A DNA stretch of 64,000 bases. It comes from Bradyrhizobium sp. 138 (GTDB lineage: Bacteria; Pseudomonadota; Alphaproteobacteria; Rhizobiales; Xanthobacteraceae). Location: positions 1 to 64,000 of the forward strand of contig NZ_JADPKT010000053.1 in the NCBI RefSeq assembly GCF_023074075.1, in the 5' to 3' direction. Below the pieces are notes generated by a model that saw only the letters and a program-made list of their open reading frames with translations, was not told the DNA's origin and ran no database searches. This document shows, piece by piece, positions 24,252-32,727 of this stretch. Made by a program: the position numbers and the translations under genes. How positions within the stretch are numbered: position 1 is the first letter of the stretch; every line of letters begins with the position of its first letter.

Positions 24252-25640
24252 ATGACAATCACGTTACCTGCCGTGGCGCGCGAGCCCGACCACCCCGTCG
24301 CCGATGGCCTGCCAGCCGCTCAGCGGCGCTGGGCGATCGCCGCGATCTTCACCGCGCTGGCGATGGCCTCGCTCGACACCGCGATCGCCAACATCGCCCT
24401 GCCTGCCATTGCCGCGGATCTGCATGTCAGTCCGGAGCAGTCGGTCTGGGTGGTCAACGTCTACCAGATCGCGCTGGTGGCAACGCTGCTGCCGCTCGGG
24501 GCGCTCGGCGAGATCGTCGGCCACCAGCGCATCTATCTCGGCGGCCTGATCCTGTTCACCATCGCCTCGCTGTTCTGCGCATTGGCGTGGTCGCTGGAGA
24601 GCCTGCTGGTGGCGCGCACGCTGCAGGGCCTGGGGGCCAGCGGCATCATGAGCGTCAACACGGCACTGGTGCGTTTCGTCTATCCCGGAAGGATGCAGGG
24701 CCGCGGCTTCGGCCACAACGCTCTGGTGGTTGCGACCGCGTTCACCTTCGGACCCTCGGTCGCATCGGCGATCCTGGCGATCGGCCCGTGGCCGTGGCTA
24801 TTCGCCGTCAACATTCCCTTCGGCCTCATCGCGATCGGCATCGGCTTTGCGATGCTGCCGAAGACGCCGCGCGCCGATCACGGCTTCGATTTCCTCGGCG
24901 CGATTCTGGCGTCGGCCTGCCTCGGCCTGTTCATTACGGGCATCGGCAGCGCGGCACACAATCTGTCGCCGGTGATCGTGGGCATCGAGCTGGTGACCGC
25001 GCTCGCGCTCGGCTTCATCCTGACGCGCCGCCACGCCGATCATCCCGCACCGATGCTGCCGATCGACCTGTTCGGACGGCCGATATTCGCGCTGTCGGCG
25101 GCAACCGCCGTTTGCTCGTTCGCGGTGCAGGGCCTCGCCTTCGTCTCGCTGCCGTTCTATTTCGAGGACGTGCTCGGCCGCTCGCAAGTCGAGACCGGCT
25201 TCTTCATGACACCGTGGCCGCTGGTGGTCGGCATCATGGCGCCGATCGCGGGGCGCCTGTCCGACCGCCACGCGGTCGGCCTGCTCGGCGGCATCGGCCT
25301 CGTTCTGCTCGGCCTCGGCATGGCGCTGCTCGCAACGCTTCCGGCCAACCCCGCCATTGCCGACATCATCTGGCGGATGGTGATCTGCGGCATGGGGTTC
25401 GGCTTCTTCCAGGCCCCGAACATGAAGGCGGTGATGTCAAGCGCGCCGCCGCATCGCAGCGGCAGCGCCTCCGGCATCGTCGCGACCGCGCGGCTGACCG
25501 GACAGACCACGGGAGCTGCGCTCGCCGCTCTCTGCTTCGCGCTCGCCGGTCACGACGGCGCGACATCGGCGTTGGCCCTCGGCGCCGGCTTTGCCGCATT
25601 CGGCAGCGTGATGAGCTTTTTGCGGCTGGCCGTGAAGTAA
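24252..25640 (+). CDS. DHA2-type MFS multidrug efflux transporter
   Basis: A 462-residue inner-membrane protein with about 14 hydrophobic segments. The N-terminal motif is LDTAIANIALPAIAADLHVS with the DHA2 motif D1; VWVVNVYQIALVATLLPLGALGE follows, then RTLQGLGASGIMSVNTALVR. It is likely a proton-driven exporter of the EmrB/QacA group. The start at 24252 is chosen because upstream residues are not transporter-like. It stands alone, with the dispersed element in its leader. No MarR or TetR regulator adjoins it. Substrate unknown. Confidence 0.9.
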   Translation: MTITLPAVAREPDHPVADGLPAAQRRWAIAAIFTALAMASLDTAIANIALPAIAADLHVSPEQSVWVVNVYQIALVATLLPLGALGEIVGHQRIYLGGLILFTIASLFCALAWSLESLLVARTLQGLGASGIMSVNTALVRFVYPGRMQGRGFGHNALVVATAFTFGPSVASAILAIGPWPWLFAVNIPFGLIAIGIGFAMLPKTPRADHGFDFLGAILASACLGLFITGIGSAAHNLSPVIVGIELVTALALGFILTRRHADHPAPMLPIDLFGRPIFALSAATAVCSFAVQGLAFVSLPFYFEDVLGRSQVETGFFMTPWPLVVGIMAPIAGRLSDRHAVGLLGGIGLVLLGLGMALLATLPANPAIADIIWRMVICGMGFGFFQAPNMKAVMSSAPPHRSGSASGIVATARLTGQTTGAALAALCFALAGHDGATSALALGAGFAAFGSVMSFLRLAVK

Positions 25641-25655
25641 CTCTCGAGCCAGGCC

Positions 25656-27257
25656 TCAAGCCGCCGTCACATCCACAGTCGCCGGCGTGGTTTCGTTGTC
25701 CAGCGCCGCCAGGCGCTCATCGATGGCAGCGATGACCTTGCGCGAGAACGGTCCGAGATGGGCATAGGCGGCGAGCATCTGCACAGCAATGCGCGCGGAT
25801 GTCGTGTCGCGCTTGGCGCAGTTCATGAAAGTCTGCCACAGCGGCCCGCGCGCCTCGGGAAGGGCGGTGACCACCTTGTGCACCGTCTCCATCGCCCCGA
25901 GCCTGGCGCGGATATCGCCTTCGGCGAGCTCGTGGCGCTGCCTGGACCGGTCGAGCAGCGTCATCAGGCGATCGACGCGTCTTGCATAGGCAACCGGGCT
26001 GTAGACGTGCTCCAGCACCCGCTTGTAGTCCATCAGGATGTCGCGCAGCGGGCGCACCGGATCGAAGTTGATCCCGGCCGTGCACTGATCGGCGCCGATC
26101 GTCGGCGCCACATCGTGGCCCGCGTGGAGCCGGCCTTCGCGCTCCAGGCGGCGCGTGAGCTGCGTGTTCGGCAAGGCATAGAGCAGGCCAACCATGGCGA
26201 CCGGAATCGCCGCCTCCTCGATGAAATCGATCATGGCCTCCGCCATCGAGGCCTTCTCGTTGTCGAAGCCGACAATGAAACCGGCGGTGACGAGCATGCC
26301 GGCGGCGTAGATCTTGTGGATGCTCTCGGCAATGTTGCGCCGCGTGTTCTGCTTCTTGCGCATCGCGACCAGCGTCGCCGGGTCCGGACTCTCGATGCCG
26401 ACGAAGATGGCGAAGAAATTCGCCTGCCCCATCAACTCCAATAACTCGGGATCATCGGCCAGATTGACCGAGGCCTCGGTCGATAATTCGAACGGATAGC
26501 CGTGGGCGCGCTGCCATTCGGCGAGCTTGGGCAGGAACTGCCGCAGCGATTTCTTGTTGCCGATGAAATTGTCGTCGACAAAGTCGAGATGACCACGATA
26601 GCCCATCTTGTAGAGCGTCTCGAGCTCCACGAACATCTGCTCGACCGTCTTGGTCCGCGGCACGCGTCCGTAAAGCTCGATGATGTCGCAGAACTCGCAG
26701 GTGAACGGGCATCCGCGGGAATATTGCACGCCGAGATAGAGGTAGTCCTCGAACTTGAGCAAGTCGAAACGCGGCACCGGAGTCTTGGTGACGTCGGCCT
26801 GGAATTTCGGCGCGGTGAAGACGCCTGACCGTGCGCCGCGCTCCCAGGCCGCGATGAATTCGTCGATGACGCTCTCGGCCTCGCCGAGCACCCGGAAGTC
26901 CGCCCTCTCGTAGATGTGAGGGCTGGAGGTCGGATCGGGACCGCCGACGACCACCGGCTTGCCCGCGTCACGGCACACCTCGATCAGGCGCAGCGTGTCG
27001 GCCTGCTGCGGCATCATGCCGCCGGTGAACACGACGTCGGCCCAGGCGAGATCGTCGTCGCTGAACGACGCCGTATTGCAATCGATCAGCCGAACCGTCC
27101 AGCTCTCGGGCAACATCGCGGCAACGGTGATCAGGCCCAAAGGGGCGGCAGGGCGCTTGACCCCCATCACTTTGCAGGATTCCCCGAAGCTCCAGAACGA
27201 CTCTGCCGAGAACAGCGGATAGAGCATCAGCACGTTGCAGGGACTCGGCACGTTCAT
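25656..27257 (-). CDS. B12-binding radical SAM protein, HpnP-like
   Basis: A 533-residue enzyme with an N-terminal cobalamin-binding domain (about 5-140; VLMLYPLF, PAAPLGLITVAAMLP, FTGGMMPQQ) and a radical SAM core (about 165-370) with the cluster motif CPFTCEFC. A C-terminal DUF4070-type region follows (ALPNTQLTRRLEREGRLHAG). The layout and wording match hopanoid C-2 methylase HpnP and its paralogues. It probably methylates a lipid or other substrate. The start at 27257 follows AAAGGAG. It is divergent from the Mo-hydroxylase/sox operon and convergent with the efflux gene. Whether it is HpnP itself or a paralogue needs phylogeny. Confidence 0.85.
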   Translation of the reverse strand: MNVPSPCNVLMLYPLFSAESFWSFGESCKVMGVKRPAAPLGLITVAAMLPESWTVRLIDCNTASFSDDDLAWADVVFTGGMMPQQADTLRLIEVCRDAGKPVVVGGPDPTSSPHIYERADFRVLGEAESVIDEFIAAWERGARSGVFTAPKFQADVTKTPVPRFDLLKFEDYLYLGVQYSRGCPFTCEFCDIIELYGRVPRTKTVEQMFVELETLYKMGYRGHLDFVDDNFIGNKKSLRQFLPKLAEWQRAHGYPFELSTEASVNLADDPELLELMGQANFFAIFVGIESPDPATLVAMRKKQNTRRNIAESIHKIYAAGMLVTAGFIVGFDNEKASMAEAMIDFIEEAAIPVAMVGLLYALPNTQLTRRLEREGRLHAGHDVAPTIGADQCTAGINFDPVRPLRDILMDYKRVLEHVYSPVAYARRVDRLMTLLDRSRQRHELAEGDIRARLGAMETVHKVVTALPEARGPLWQTFMNCAKRDTTSARIAVQMLAAYAHLGPFSRKVIAAIDERLAALDNETTPATVDVTAA

Positions 27258-27518
27258 GGAACTCCTTTTGGTTTCGACCCAGTGTATCAAAGCGCTCACA
27301 TCTTGCACCCAACAAAAGGGACAAACTGTCGCCCGACGGAACCGTCGCACCAAGCCGCATCGCGGCGTCCACGACAACCGGCCGGAGCCAAAATCCTCCC
27401 ACCCCGCGACAATCTTCGCCGGCCAACCCTCGGACTGTTGATTTGAACGGTTCCAGTTTGCCGGACACAGTGCGCCCCTGAGTTCAATCGGTGGATTGGG
27501 CCAATCAGGGGACTTGCG

Positions 27519-27968
27519 ATGGCAAATCTAACAATCAACGGAAAAAACCTCACCCTCGACGTCGAGCCGGATACGCCGCTGCTCTGGGCGATTCGCGAGA
27601 ATGCCGGTCTGACCGGTACAAAATATGGCTGCGGCATTGCACAATGCGGCGCCTGCACCGTTCACGTCGACGGCGTGGCGATGCGCTCCTGCGGCGTTTC
27701 GGTCAGCGAGGCCGCGGGCAAGAAGATCACCACGATCGAAGGGCTCGGCTCGGGCGATACCCTGCACAAGGTGCAGGAAGCCTGGGTCGCCCAGGACGTC
27801 CCGCAATGCGGCTATTGCCAGAGTGGCATGATCATGGCGGTTGCGGCGCTGCTCAGCGAGAAGCCGAAGCCGACCGACGCCGATATCGACGAGGCCATCA
27901 CCAACATCTGCCGCTGCGGCACCTTCCAGCAGGTGCGCGAAGCGATCCACACGATCGCAAGCGCGTAA
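27519..27968 (+). CDS. 2Fe-2S subunit of a molybdenum hydroxylase (IorA-type)
   Basis: A 149-residue iron-sulphur protein of the xanthine-oxidase family small subunit. The plant-type 2Fe-2S site is CGIAQCGACTVHVDG plus a later Cys (RSCGV), and the second site is CGYCQSG with CRCG. No signal peptide is present; it would travel folded with the Tat-carrying large subunit. It passes electrons from the Mo site to a cytochrome. It is the first gene of an operon continuing with the large subunit (11-nt gap) and sox genes. GGGGACTTGCG precedes the ATG. Confidence 0.93.
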   Translation: MANLTINGKNLTLDVEPDTPLLWAIRENAGLTGTKYGCGIAQCGACTVHVDGVAMRSCGVSVSEAAGKKITTIEGLGSGDTLHKVQEAWVAQDVPQCGYCQSGMIMAVAALLSEKPKPTDADIDEAITNICRCGTFQQVREAIHTIASA

Positions 27969-27979
27969 GGAAATCCCCC

Positions 27980-30163
27980 ATGAATAAACATGTTTCGCCG
28001 CGGCTCAACCGCCGCGCCTTCGTCATCGGCACGGCCACGCTCGGCGCCGGCCTCGCAATCGGCCTCGATCTCCCCTTTGGCCCCACCGTGGTCCGCGCCG
28101 CCGACGGCTCGCCCGAGATCGGAGCCTGGGTCGTGGTCAGGCCCGACGACACCGTCGTGATCCGCATCGCCCGCTCCGAGATGGGCCAGGGCTCGCTCAC
28201 CGGCCTCGCCCAGCTCGTCGCCGAGGAGCTCGAATGCGACTGGACCAAGGTCACGACCGAATATCCGACACCCGGCCAGAGCGTCGCGCGCAAGCGTGTC
28301 TGGGGCGATTTTTCGACCGGCGGCAGCCGCGGCATCCGCTCCTCGCAGGACTATGTCCGCAAGGGCGGCGCCACTGCGCGCGTGATGCTGATCCAGGCCG
28401 CCGCCGACGGATGGAAAGTGCCGGCCTCCGAATGTACGGCGGCCAACAGCGTCATCACCCATACGCCGTCGGGCAAGACCACGACCTACGGCAAGGTCGC
28501 AGAGGCTGCGGCGAAGCTGACGCCGCCGGCCGACGTCAAGCTGAAGGATCCGAAGGACTGGCAGCTGATCGGCAAGGGCGTGAAGCGGCTCGACACCGTC
28601 GACAAGACCACCGGCGCCATGATCTACGGCGCCGACGTCAAGCTGCCGGGCATGCTGAACGCTGCGATCAAGGATTGCCCGGTGTTCGGCGGCAAGCTGA
28701 AGAGTTTGGATGAAGCCAAGATCGCCGGCATGAAAGGCGTCAAGAAGGTCGTCAAGATCGGCGATACCGCGGTGGCGGTGGTTGCCGACACTTGGTGGCA
28801 CGCCAAGACCGCGCTGGAGGCGCTGCCGATCGTCTGGGACGAAGGCGACAACGCCAAGGTTTCCAGCGAGTCGATCGCGAAATGGCTGGCCGAGGGCCTC
28901 GACGACAAGCAGCCGGCCTATGTCGGCAACAAGAACGGCGATGCCAAGGCGGCGATTGCCGGCGCGGCCAAGAAAGTCGAAGCCGTCTACAGCTATCCAT
29001 ATCAGAACCACGCCACCATGGAGCCGATGAACGCCACCGCGCTCTACACGGCAGACAAATGCGAGGTCTGGTGCGGCACGCAGAATGGAGAGGCGGCGTT
29101 TGCAGCGGTGCTGGAGGCGTCCGGCCTGCCGCCCGAGAAGTGTGACGTGCACAAGGTGATGCTAGGGGGCGGCTTCGGCCGACGCGGACAGACCGACTAT
29201 GTCCGTCAAGCGGTCCTGATTGCCAAAGAGATGCCGGGCACACCGGTCAAGCTGTTGTGGTCACGCGAAGAGGACATGGCGCACGGCCGGTATCACCCGA
29301 TCACCCAGTGCAAGATGACCGGCGCGTTCGACGCCAACAACAATCTGGTCGCGTTGCATTACCGTCTGTCCGGGCAATCGATCCTGTTCTCGCTTCGCCC
29401 CGAAGCGCTGCAGAACGGCATGGATCCGGCGGCGTTCCAGGGTGTCGCCCAATCCGGCGAGGCCGCGTTCGGCTATTCGGTGCCGAACCTGCTGGTCGAG
29501 CATGCGATGCGCAACCCGCACGTTCCGCCCGGCTTCTGGCGCGGCGTCAACGTCAATCACAACGCCATCTACATGGAATGCTTCATGGACGAGCTGGCCC
29601 AGGCCGCAGGCCAGGACCCGCTCGAATTCCGCCGCAAGCTGATGGGCAATCACCCCAAGCATCTGGCGGTGCTCAATGCAGTCGCCGAGAAGATCGGCTG
29701 GACCACGCCGGCGCCACAGGGCATCTATCGCGGCATCGCGCAGGTCATGGGCTATGGCAGCTATGTCGCCGGCGCCGCCGAGATCTCGGTGACCGACGGC
29801 AGCAAGATCAAGGTGCATCGCATCGTCGCCTCCACGGATCCCGGCTACGTCGTCAATCCGGCGCAGGTGGAGCGGCAGGTCGCGGGCTCCTTCGTCTATG
29901 GCCTCTCCGCGCTGTTCTATGGCGGCTGCACCGTCAAGGACGGCAAGATCGAGCAAACCAACTTCGACACCTACAACTCGATGCGCATCAACGAGATGCC
30001 GAAGGTGGAGACGGTGATGGTGCCGAGCGGCGGGTTCTGGGGCGGTGTTGGCGAGCCGACCATCGGCGTCGCCGCGCCGGCGGTGCTCAATGCGTACTTC
30101 GCCGCGACCGGCAAGCGCATCCGCTCGGTGCCGCTGCGCGACCAGAACATCACCTTCGCCTAA
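27980..30163 (+). CDS. Molybdopterin-binding subunit of a periplasmic aldehyde/isoquinoline oxidoreductase
   Basis: A 727-residue protein with a Tat signal (LNRRAFVIGTATLG). Mo-hydroxylase motifs include ARSEMGQGSLTGLAQLVAEEL, VMLGGGFGRRGQTDYVRQAV and a late EPTIGVAAPAVLNAYFAATG, where the Glu is the usual general base. Length and sequence fit the IorB (isoquinoline 1-oxidoreductase beta) group, with molybdopterin cytosine dinucleotide. It works with the 2Fe-2S protein encoded upstream in the periplasm. The sox genes follow 54 nt downstream on the same strand. No dedicated XdhC chaperone gene is visible. The substrate may be an aldehyde or N-heterocycle, or something linked to sulphur metabolism. 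Confidence 0.92.
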   Translation: MNKHVSPRLNRRAFVIGTATLGAGLAIGLDLPFGPTVVRAADGSPEIGAWVVVRPDDTVVIRIARSEMGQGSLTGLAQLVAEELECDWTKVTTEYPTPGQSVARKRVWGDFSTGGSRGIRSSQDYVRKGGATARVMLIQAAADGWKVPASECTAANSVITHTPSGKTTTYGKVAEAAAKLTPPADVKLKDPKDWQLIGKGVKRLDTVDKTTGAMIYGADVKLPGMLNAAIKDCPVFGGKLKSLDEAKIAGMKGVKKVVKIGDTAVAVVADTWWHAKTALEALPIVWDEGDNAKVSSESIAKWLAEGLDDKQPAYVGNKNGDAKAAIAGAAKKVEAVYSYPYQNHATMEPMNATALYTADKCEVWCGTQNGEAAFAAVLEASGLPPEKCDVHKVMLGGGFGRRGQTDYVRQAVLIAKEMPGTPVKLLWSREEDMAHGRYHPITQCKMTGAFDANNNLVALHYRLSGQSILFSLRPEALQNGMDPAAFQGVAQSGEAAFGYSVPNLLVEHAMRNPHVPPGFWRGVNVNHNAIYMECFMDELAQAAGQDPLEFRRKLMGNHPKHLAVLNAVAEKIGWTTPAPQGIYRGIAQVMGYGSYVAGAAEISVTDGSKIKVHRIVASTDPGYVVNPAQVERQVAGSFVYGLSALFYGGCTVKDGKIEQTNFDTYNSMRINEMPKVETVMVPSGGFWGGVGEPTIGVAAPAVLNAYFAATGKRIRSVPLRDQNITFA

Positions 30164-30217
30164 CAGAGCGCTGCGGCTGCCACAAATGCAGCCGCAGCAA
30201 TTTTCCGGACTGGACTC

Positions 30218-31489
30218 ATGAATGTGCCGGTGACACGGCGGAATGCCGTCCTCGGCATCACCGTCGCGGCCACATCGCTCATCGTACCTTCGATCCTGCG
30301 CGCGCAATCGGCGGGTCGCATCGTCGTGATCGGCGGCGGCTTCGGCGGCGCCGCCTGCGCGCGGGCGCTCAAGCGCGCCGATGCAAGATTGCAGGTCACG
30401 TTGATCGAGCCGAACAAGACCTTCATCTCCTGCCCGCTCAGCAACGCGGTGATCGCGGGCCTGCGGCAGATGGAGGCGCAGCAGTTCGGCTATGACAAGC
30501 TTGCCGCCGAAGGCATTACCATCGTCGCTCAGGCCGCCACGGCCATCGACACGCAAAAGCGCAGCGTGACGACGGCCGATGGCACCGCGTTTGGCTACGA
30601 CCGTCTCGTGGTCTCGCCCGGCATCGACTTCCAAATCGAAGCCTTGCCCGGCTACGACGCCGCGGCGACCGAAAAGATGCCGCACGCCTGGAAAGCCGGC
30701 GCCCAGACCCTTCTGCTGCGCAGGCAATTGGAGGCGATGGCGGAAGGCGGCACGGTCGCCATTGCAATCCCGGCCAATCCCTCGCGCTGCCCGCCTGCGC
30801 CTTATGAGCGCGCCAGCCTGATCGCGCACTACCTGAAGACGAACAAGCCACGCTCGAAGGTTCTGATCCTCGATGCCAAGGACAGCTTCTCCCAGCAACG
30901 GCTGTTCGAGACGGCCTGGAAGGAGCTCTATGGCGACATGATCGAGCGCATCGCGCTGTCGCAAGGCGGCCGCGTGACCTCGGTCGATCCGGCGACCATG
31001 ACCATTGTCACCGAGTTCGGCAATTACACGCCCGACGTCGCCAATGTCATCCCGCCGCAGCGTGCGGGACGCATTGCCGAGATCGCGGGCGCTACGGACG
31101 CGACCGGCTGGTGCCCGATCGATCCCGTGTCCTTTGAATCGAAGCTCGTCCCGAACGTCCACGTCGTCGGCGATGCCTGCCTCGGCGGTGGCATTCCCAA
31201 ATCGGCGTCGGCCGCAAGCGGGCAAGGCAAGGCCTGCGCCGCCGCGATCGTCGCATTGCTCGCGGGCCGAGCGCCGGCGGCACCACGGCTCACGGGCGTC
31301 TGCTACAACACCGTCGCCCCCGGTTACGGTTTTTCACTGGCCGGCAACTACCAGCCAAAGGGCGACATCTTCGCCGAGGTCGAGGGCGGTGCGACCAGCC
31401 CGGTCGATGCACCGCGCGAACTGCGGGCACGCGAGGCCGCGGAGACGGAGCGCTGGTTTGAAACCATCACGGCGGACACCTTTGGCTAG
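30218..31489 (+). CDS. soxF: Flavocytochrome c sulphide dehydrogenase flavoprotein (SoxF/FccB)
   Basis: A 423-residue flavoprotein with a Tat signal (TRRNAVLGITVAATS). The FAD fold reads RIVVIGGGFGGAACARALKR. The two redox Cys of the family are present in FISCPLSNAV and GWCPIDPVSFES. FccB oxidises sulphide and passes electrons to a cytochrome c. The usual FccA/SoxE cytochrome gene is not adjacent; SoxX, encoded next with an 8-nt overlap, or SoxA could serve. Its place between the Mo hydroxylase and soxX ties the two halves of the operon together. Confidence 0.92.
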   Translation: MNVPVTRRNAVLGITVAATSLIVPSILRAQSAGRIVVIGGGFGGAACARALKRADARLQVTLIEPNKTFISCPLSNAVIAGLRQMEAQQFGYDKLAAEGITIVAQAATAIDTQKRSVTTADGTAFGYDRLVVSPGIDFQIEALPGYDAAATEKMPHAWKAGAQTLLLRRQLEAMAEGGTVAIAIPANPSRCPPAPYERASLIAHYLKTNKPRSKVLILDAKDSFSQQRLFETAWKELYGDMIERIALSQGGRVTSVDPATMTIVTEFGNYTPDVANVIPPQRAGRIAEIAGATDATGWCPIDPVSFESKLVPNVHVVGDACLGGGIPKSASAASGQGKACAAAIVALLAGRAPAAPRLTGVCYNTVAPGYGFSLAGNYQPKGDIFAEVEGGATSPVDAPRELRAREAAETERWFETITADTFG

Positions 31490-31934
31490 AGCATCCGTCC
31501 ATATCGCAGCGCTGATCGCCGCCAGCCTTGCCTTCGCCGGCGTTGCGCGTGCGGACGACCTCGCGCCCTACACCATCGTCGGCGATGGCATTCCAACCTC
31601 GCTCACCGGCTCGCCCGGCGACGCCGCGCGCGGACATGCGCTCGTGCTCGCGCGCACGACGACCTGCATCCTCTGCCATTCCGGACCGTTTCCGGAGACG
31701 CGGTTCCAGGGCGATCTCGCGCCCGACCTCGCGGGCGCCGGGAACCGATGGACAGTGAGCCAGTTGCGGCTTCGACTGGTCGATGCCTCGCAGTTCAATC
31801 CAGAGACCATCATGCCGTCCTACTACCGCAATGACGGCCTTGTGCGCGTCGGGCGCAGTTTCGCCGGCAAGCCGATCTTGTCGGCCGCGGAGATCGAGGA
31901 CATCGTGGCTTATCTTGCAACGCTTCGGGACTAG
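31482..31934 (+). CDS. soxX: SoxX, monohaem cytochrome c subunit
   Basis: A 150-residue protein with a TTG start overlapping the soxF stop. It has a signal peptide (cleavage after VARA, about residue 24), one haem site C62-I-L-C-H66 and an axial Met in MPSYY (111), followed by AAEIEDIVAYLATLR typical of class I cytochromes and SoxX. SoxX pairs with SoxA in the periplasm to couple thiosulphate or another sulphur substrate to SoxY. No in-frame ATG lies before the signal peptide, which supports TTG. Confidence 0.9.
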   Translation: MARASVHIAALIAASLAFAGVARADDLAPYTIVGDGIPTSLTGSPGDAARGHALVLARTTTCILCHSGPFPETRFQGDLAPDLAGAGNRWTVSQLRLRLVDASQFNPETIMPSYYRNDGLVRVGRSFAGKPILSAAEIEDIVAYLATLRD

Positions 31935-31942
31935 GACTGCTC

Positions 31943-32410
31943 ATGCCAACCACGCGACGACAATTCCTAAGCCTCGCCGGCGGCGTGACGGTCGCCGGCA
32001 CGATCCCGGTCGTGACGCTGCGTCCGCTGGAGGCGACGCCCGCGATGCTCACCAGCGCGATCCGCAGCGTCGTCGGCGAAGCGCAATTGCGCACCGGCAA
32101 GGTCAAGCTCGACATTCCGCCGCTGGTCGAAAACGGCAACACCGTGCCGATGACGGTCAGCGTCGCAAGCCCCATGACCGCGGACGACCACGTCAAGAGC
32201 ATCCACGTCTTCAACGAGAAGAACCCGCAGCCGAACATCGGCAATTTCTATTTCGGCCCCGCCTCCGGCCGGGCCCAAGTCTCGACGCGGATCCGTCTCG
32301 CCGACACCCAGAAGGTCGTCGCGATCGCCCGCCTCTCCGACGACACGTTCTGGCAGGTTGCCGCAGACGTCGTCGTGACGCTGGCCGCCTGCACCGAGGA
32401 GATGAACTGA
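31943..32410 (+). CDS. soxY: SoxY-like sulphur carrier with a non-canonical C-terminus
   Basis: A 155-residue protein with a Tat signal (TTRRQFLSLAGG) and the SoxY immunoglobulin-like fold (HVKSIHVFNEKNPQPNIGNF, YFGPASGRAQVSTRIRLADT). Classical SoxY ends in GGCGG, whose Cys carries the sulphur chain on a flexible arm; here the end is TLAACTEEMN, with Cys150 kept but the glycines replaced and five residues after it. It could still carry sulphur with a stiffer arm. It is coupled to soxZ by TGATG. Confidence 0.88.
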   Translation: MPTTRRQFLSLAGGVTVAGTIPVVTLRPLEATPAMLTSAIRSVVGEAQLRTGKVKLDIPPLVENGNTVPMTVSVASPMTADDHVKSIHVFNEKNPQPNIGNFYFGPASGRAQVSTRIRLADTQKVVAIARLSDDTFWQVAADVVVTLAACTEEMN

Positions 32411-32727
32411 TGCCCGCGCTGATCAATGTTCCGGCAAAGGCCAAACGAGGCGACGTCATCGAGATCCGGACGCTGACCTCGCACATCATGGAAACCGGCT
32501 TCCGCCACACCGCGGACGGCAAGCTGGTGCCGCGCGACATCATCACGAGCTTCATTTGCCGCTACAACGGCGCCGAGGTCTTTCGTGCCGATCTGTTTCC
32601 GGCGATCGCGGCCAATCCATATTTGTCATTCTTCACGGTCGCCAGGGAGAGCGGCAAGTTCGAATTCGAATGGATTGGCGACAACGGCTATTCGTCCACC
32701 GCATCGACATCGATCATGGTCGAATGA
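32410..32727 (+). CDS. soxZ: SoxZ, SoxY partner
   Basis: A 105-residue soluble beta-sandwich without a signal peptide. The family start is PALINVPAKAKRGDVIEIRT, and a SHIMETGFRH segment and ITSFICRYNGAEVF follow. It forms a dimer with SoxY and is exported with it by Tat hitch-hiking. Its start overlaps the soxY stop and its stop overlaps the soxA start (ATGA), indicating tight coupling. Confidence 0.93.
   Translation: MPALINVPAKAKRGDVIEIRTLTSHIMETGFRHTADGKLVPRDIITSFICRYNGAEVFRADLFPAIAANPYLSFFTVARESGKFEFEWIGDNGYSSTASTSIMVE

Noticed and set aside
27980..30163. Mo subunit as SoxC
   Set aside because: Its motifs and length are of the xanthine-oxidase/IorB family with a molybdopterin dinucleotide fold, not the sulphite-oxidase fold of SoxC.
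29261..31225. Open frame of 654 codons on the minus strand
   Set aside because: It mirrors the Mo-hydroxylase and soxF genes; Arg/His/Asp-rich composition typical of antisense shadows; no domains.
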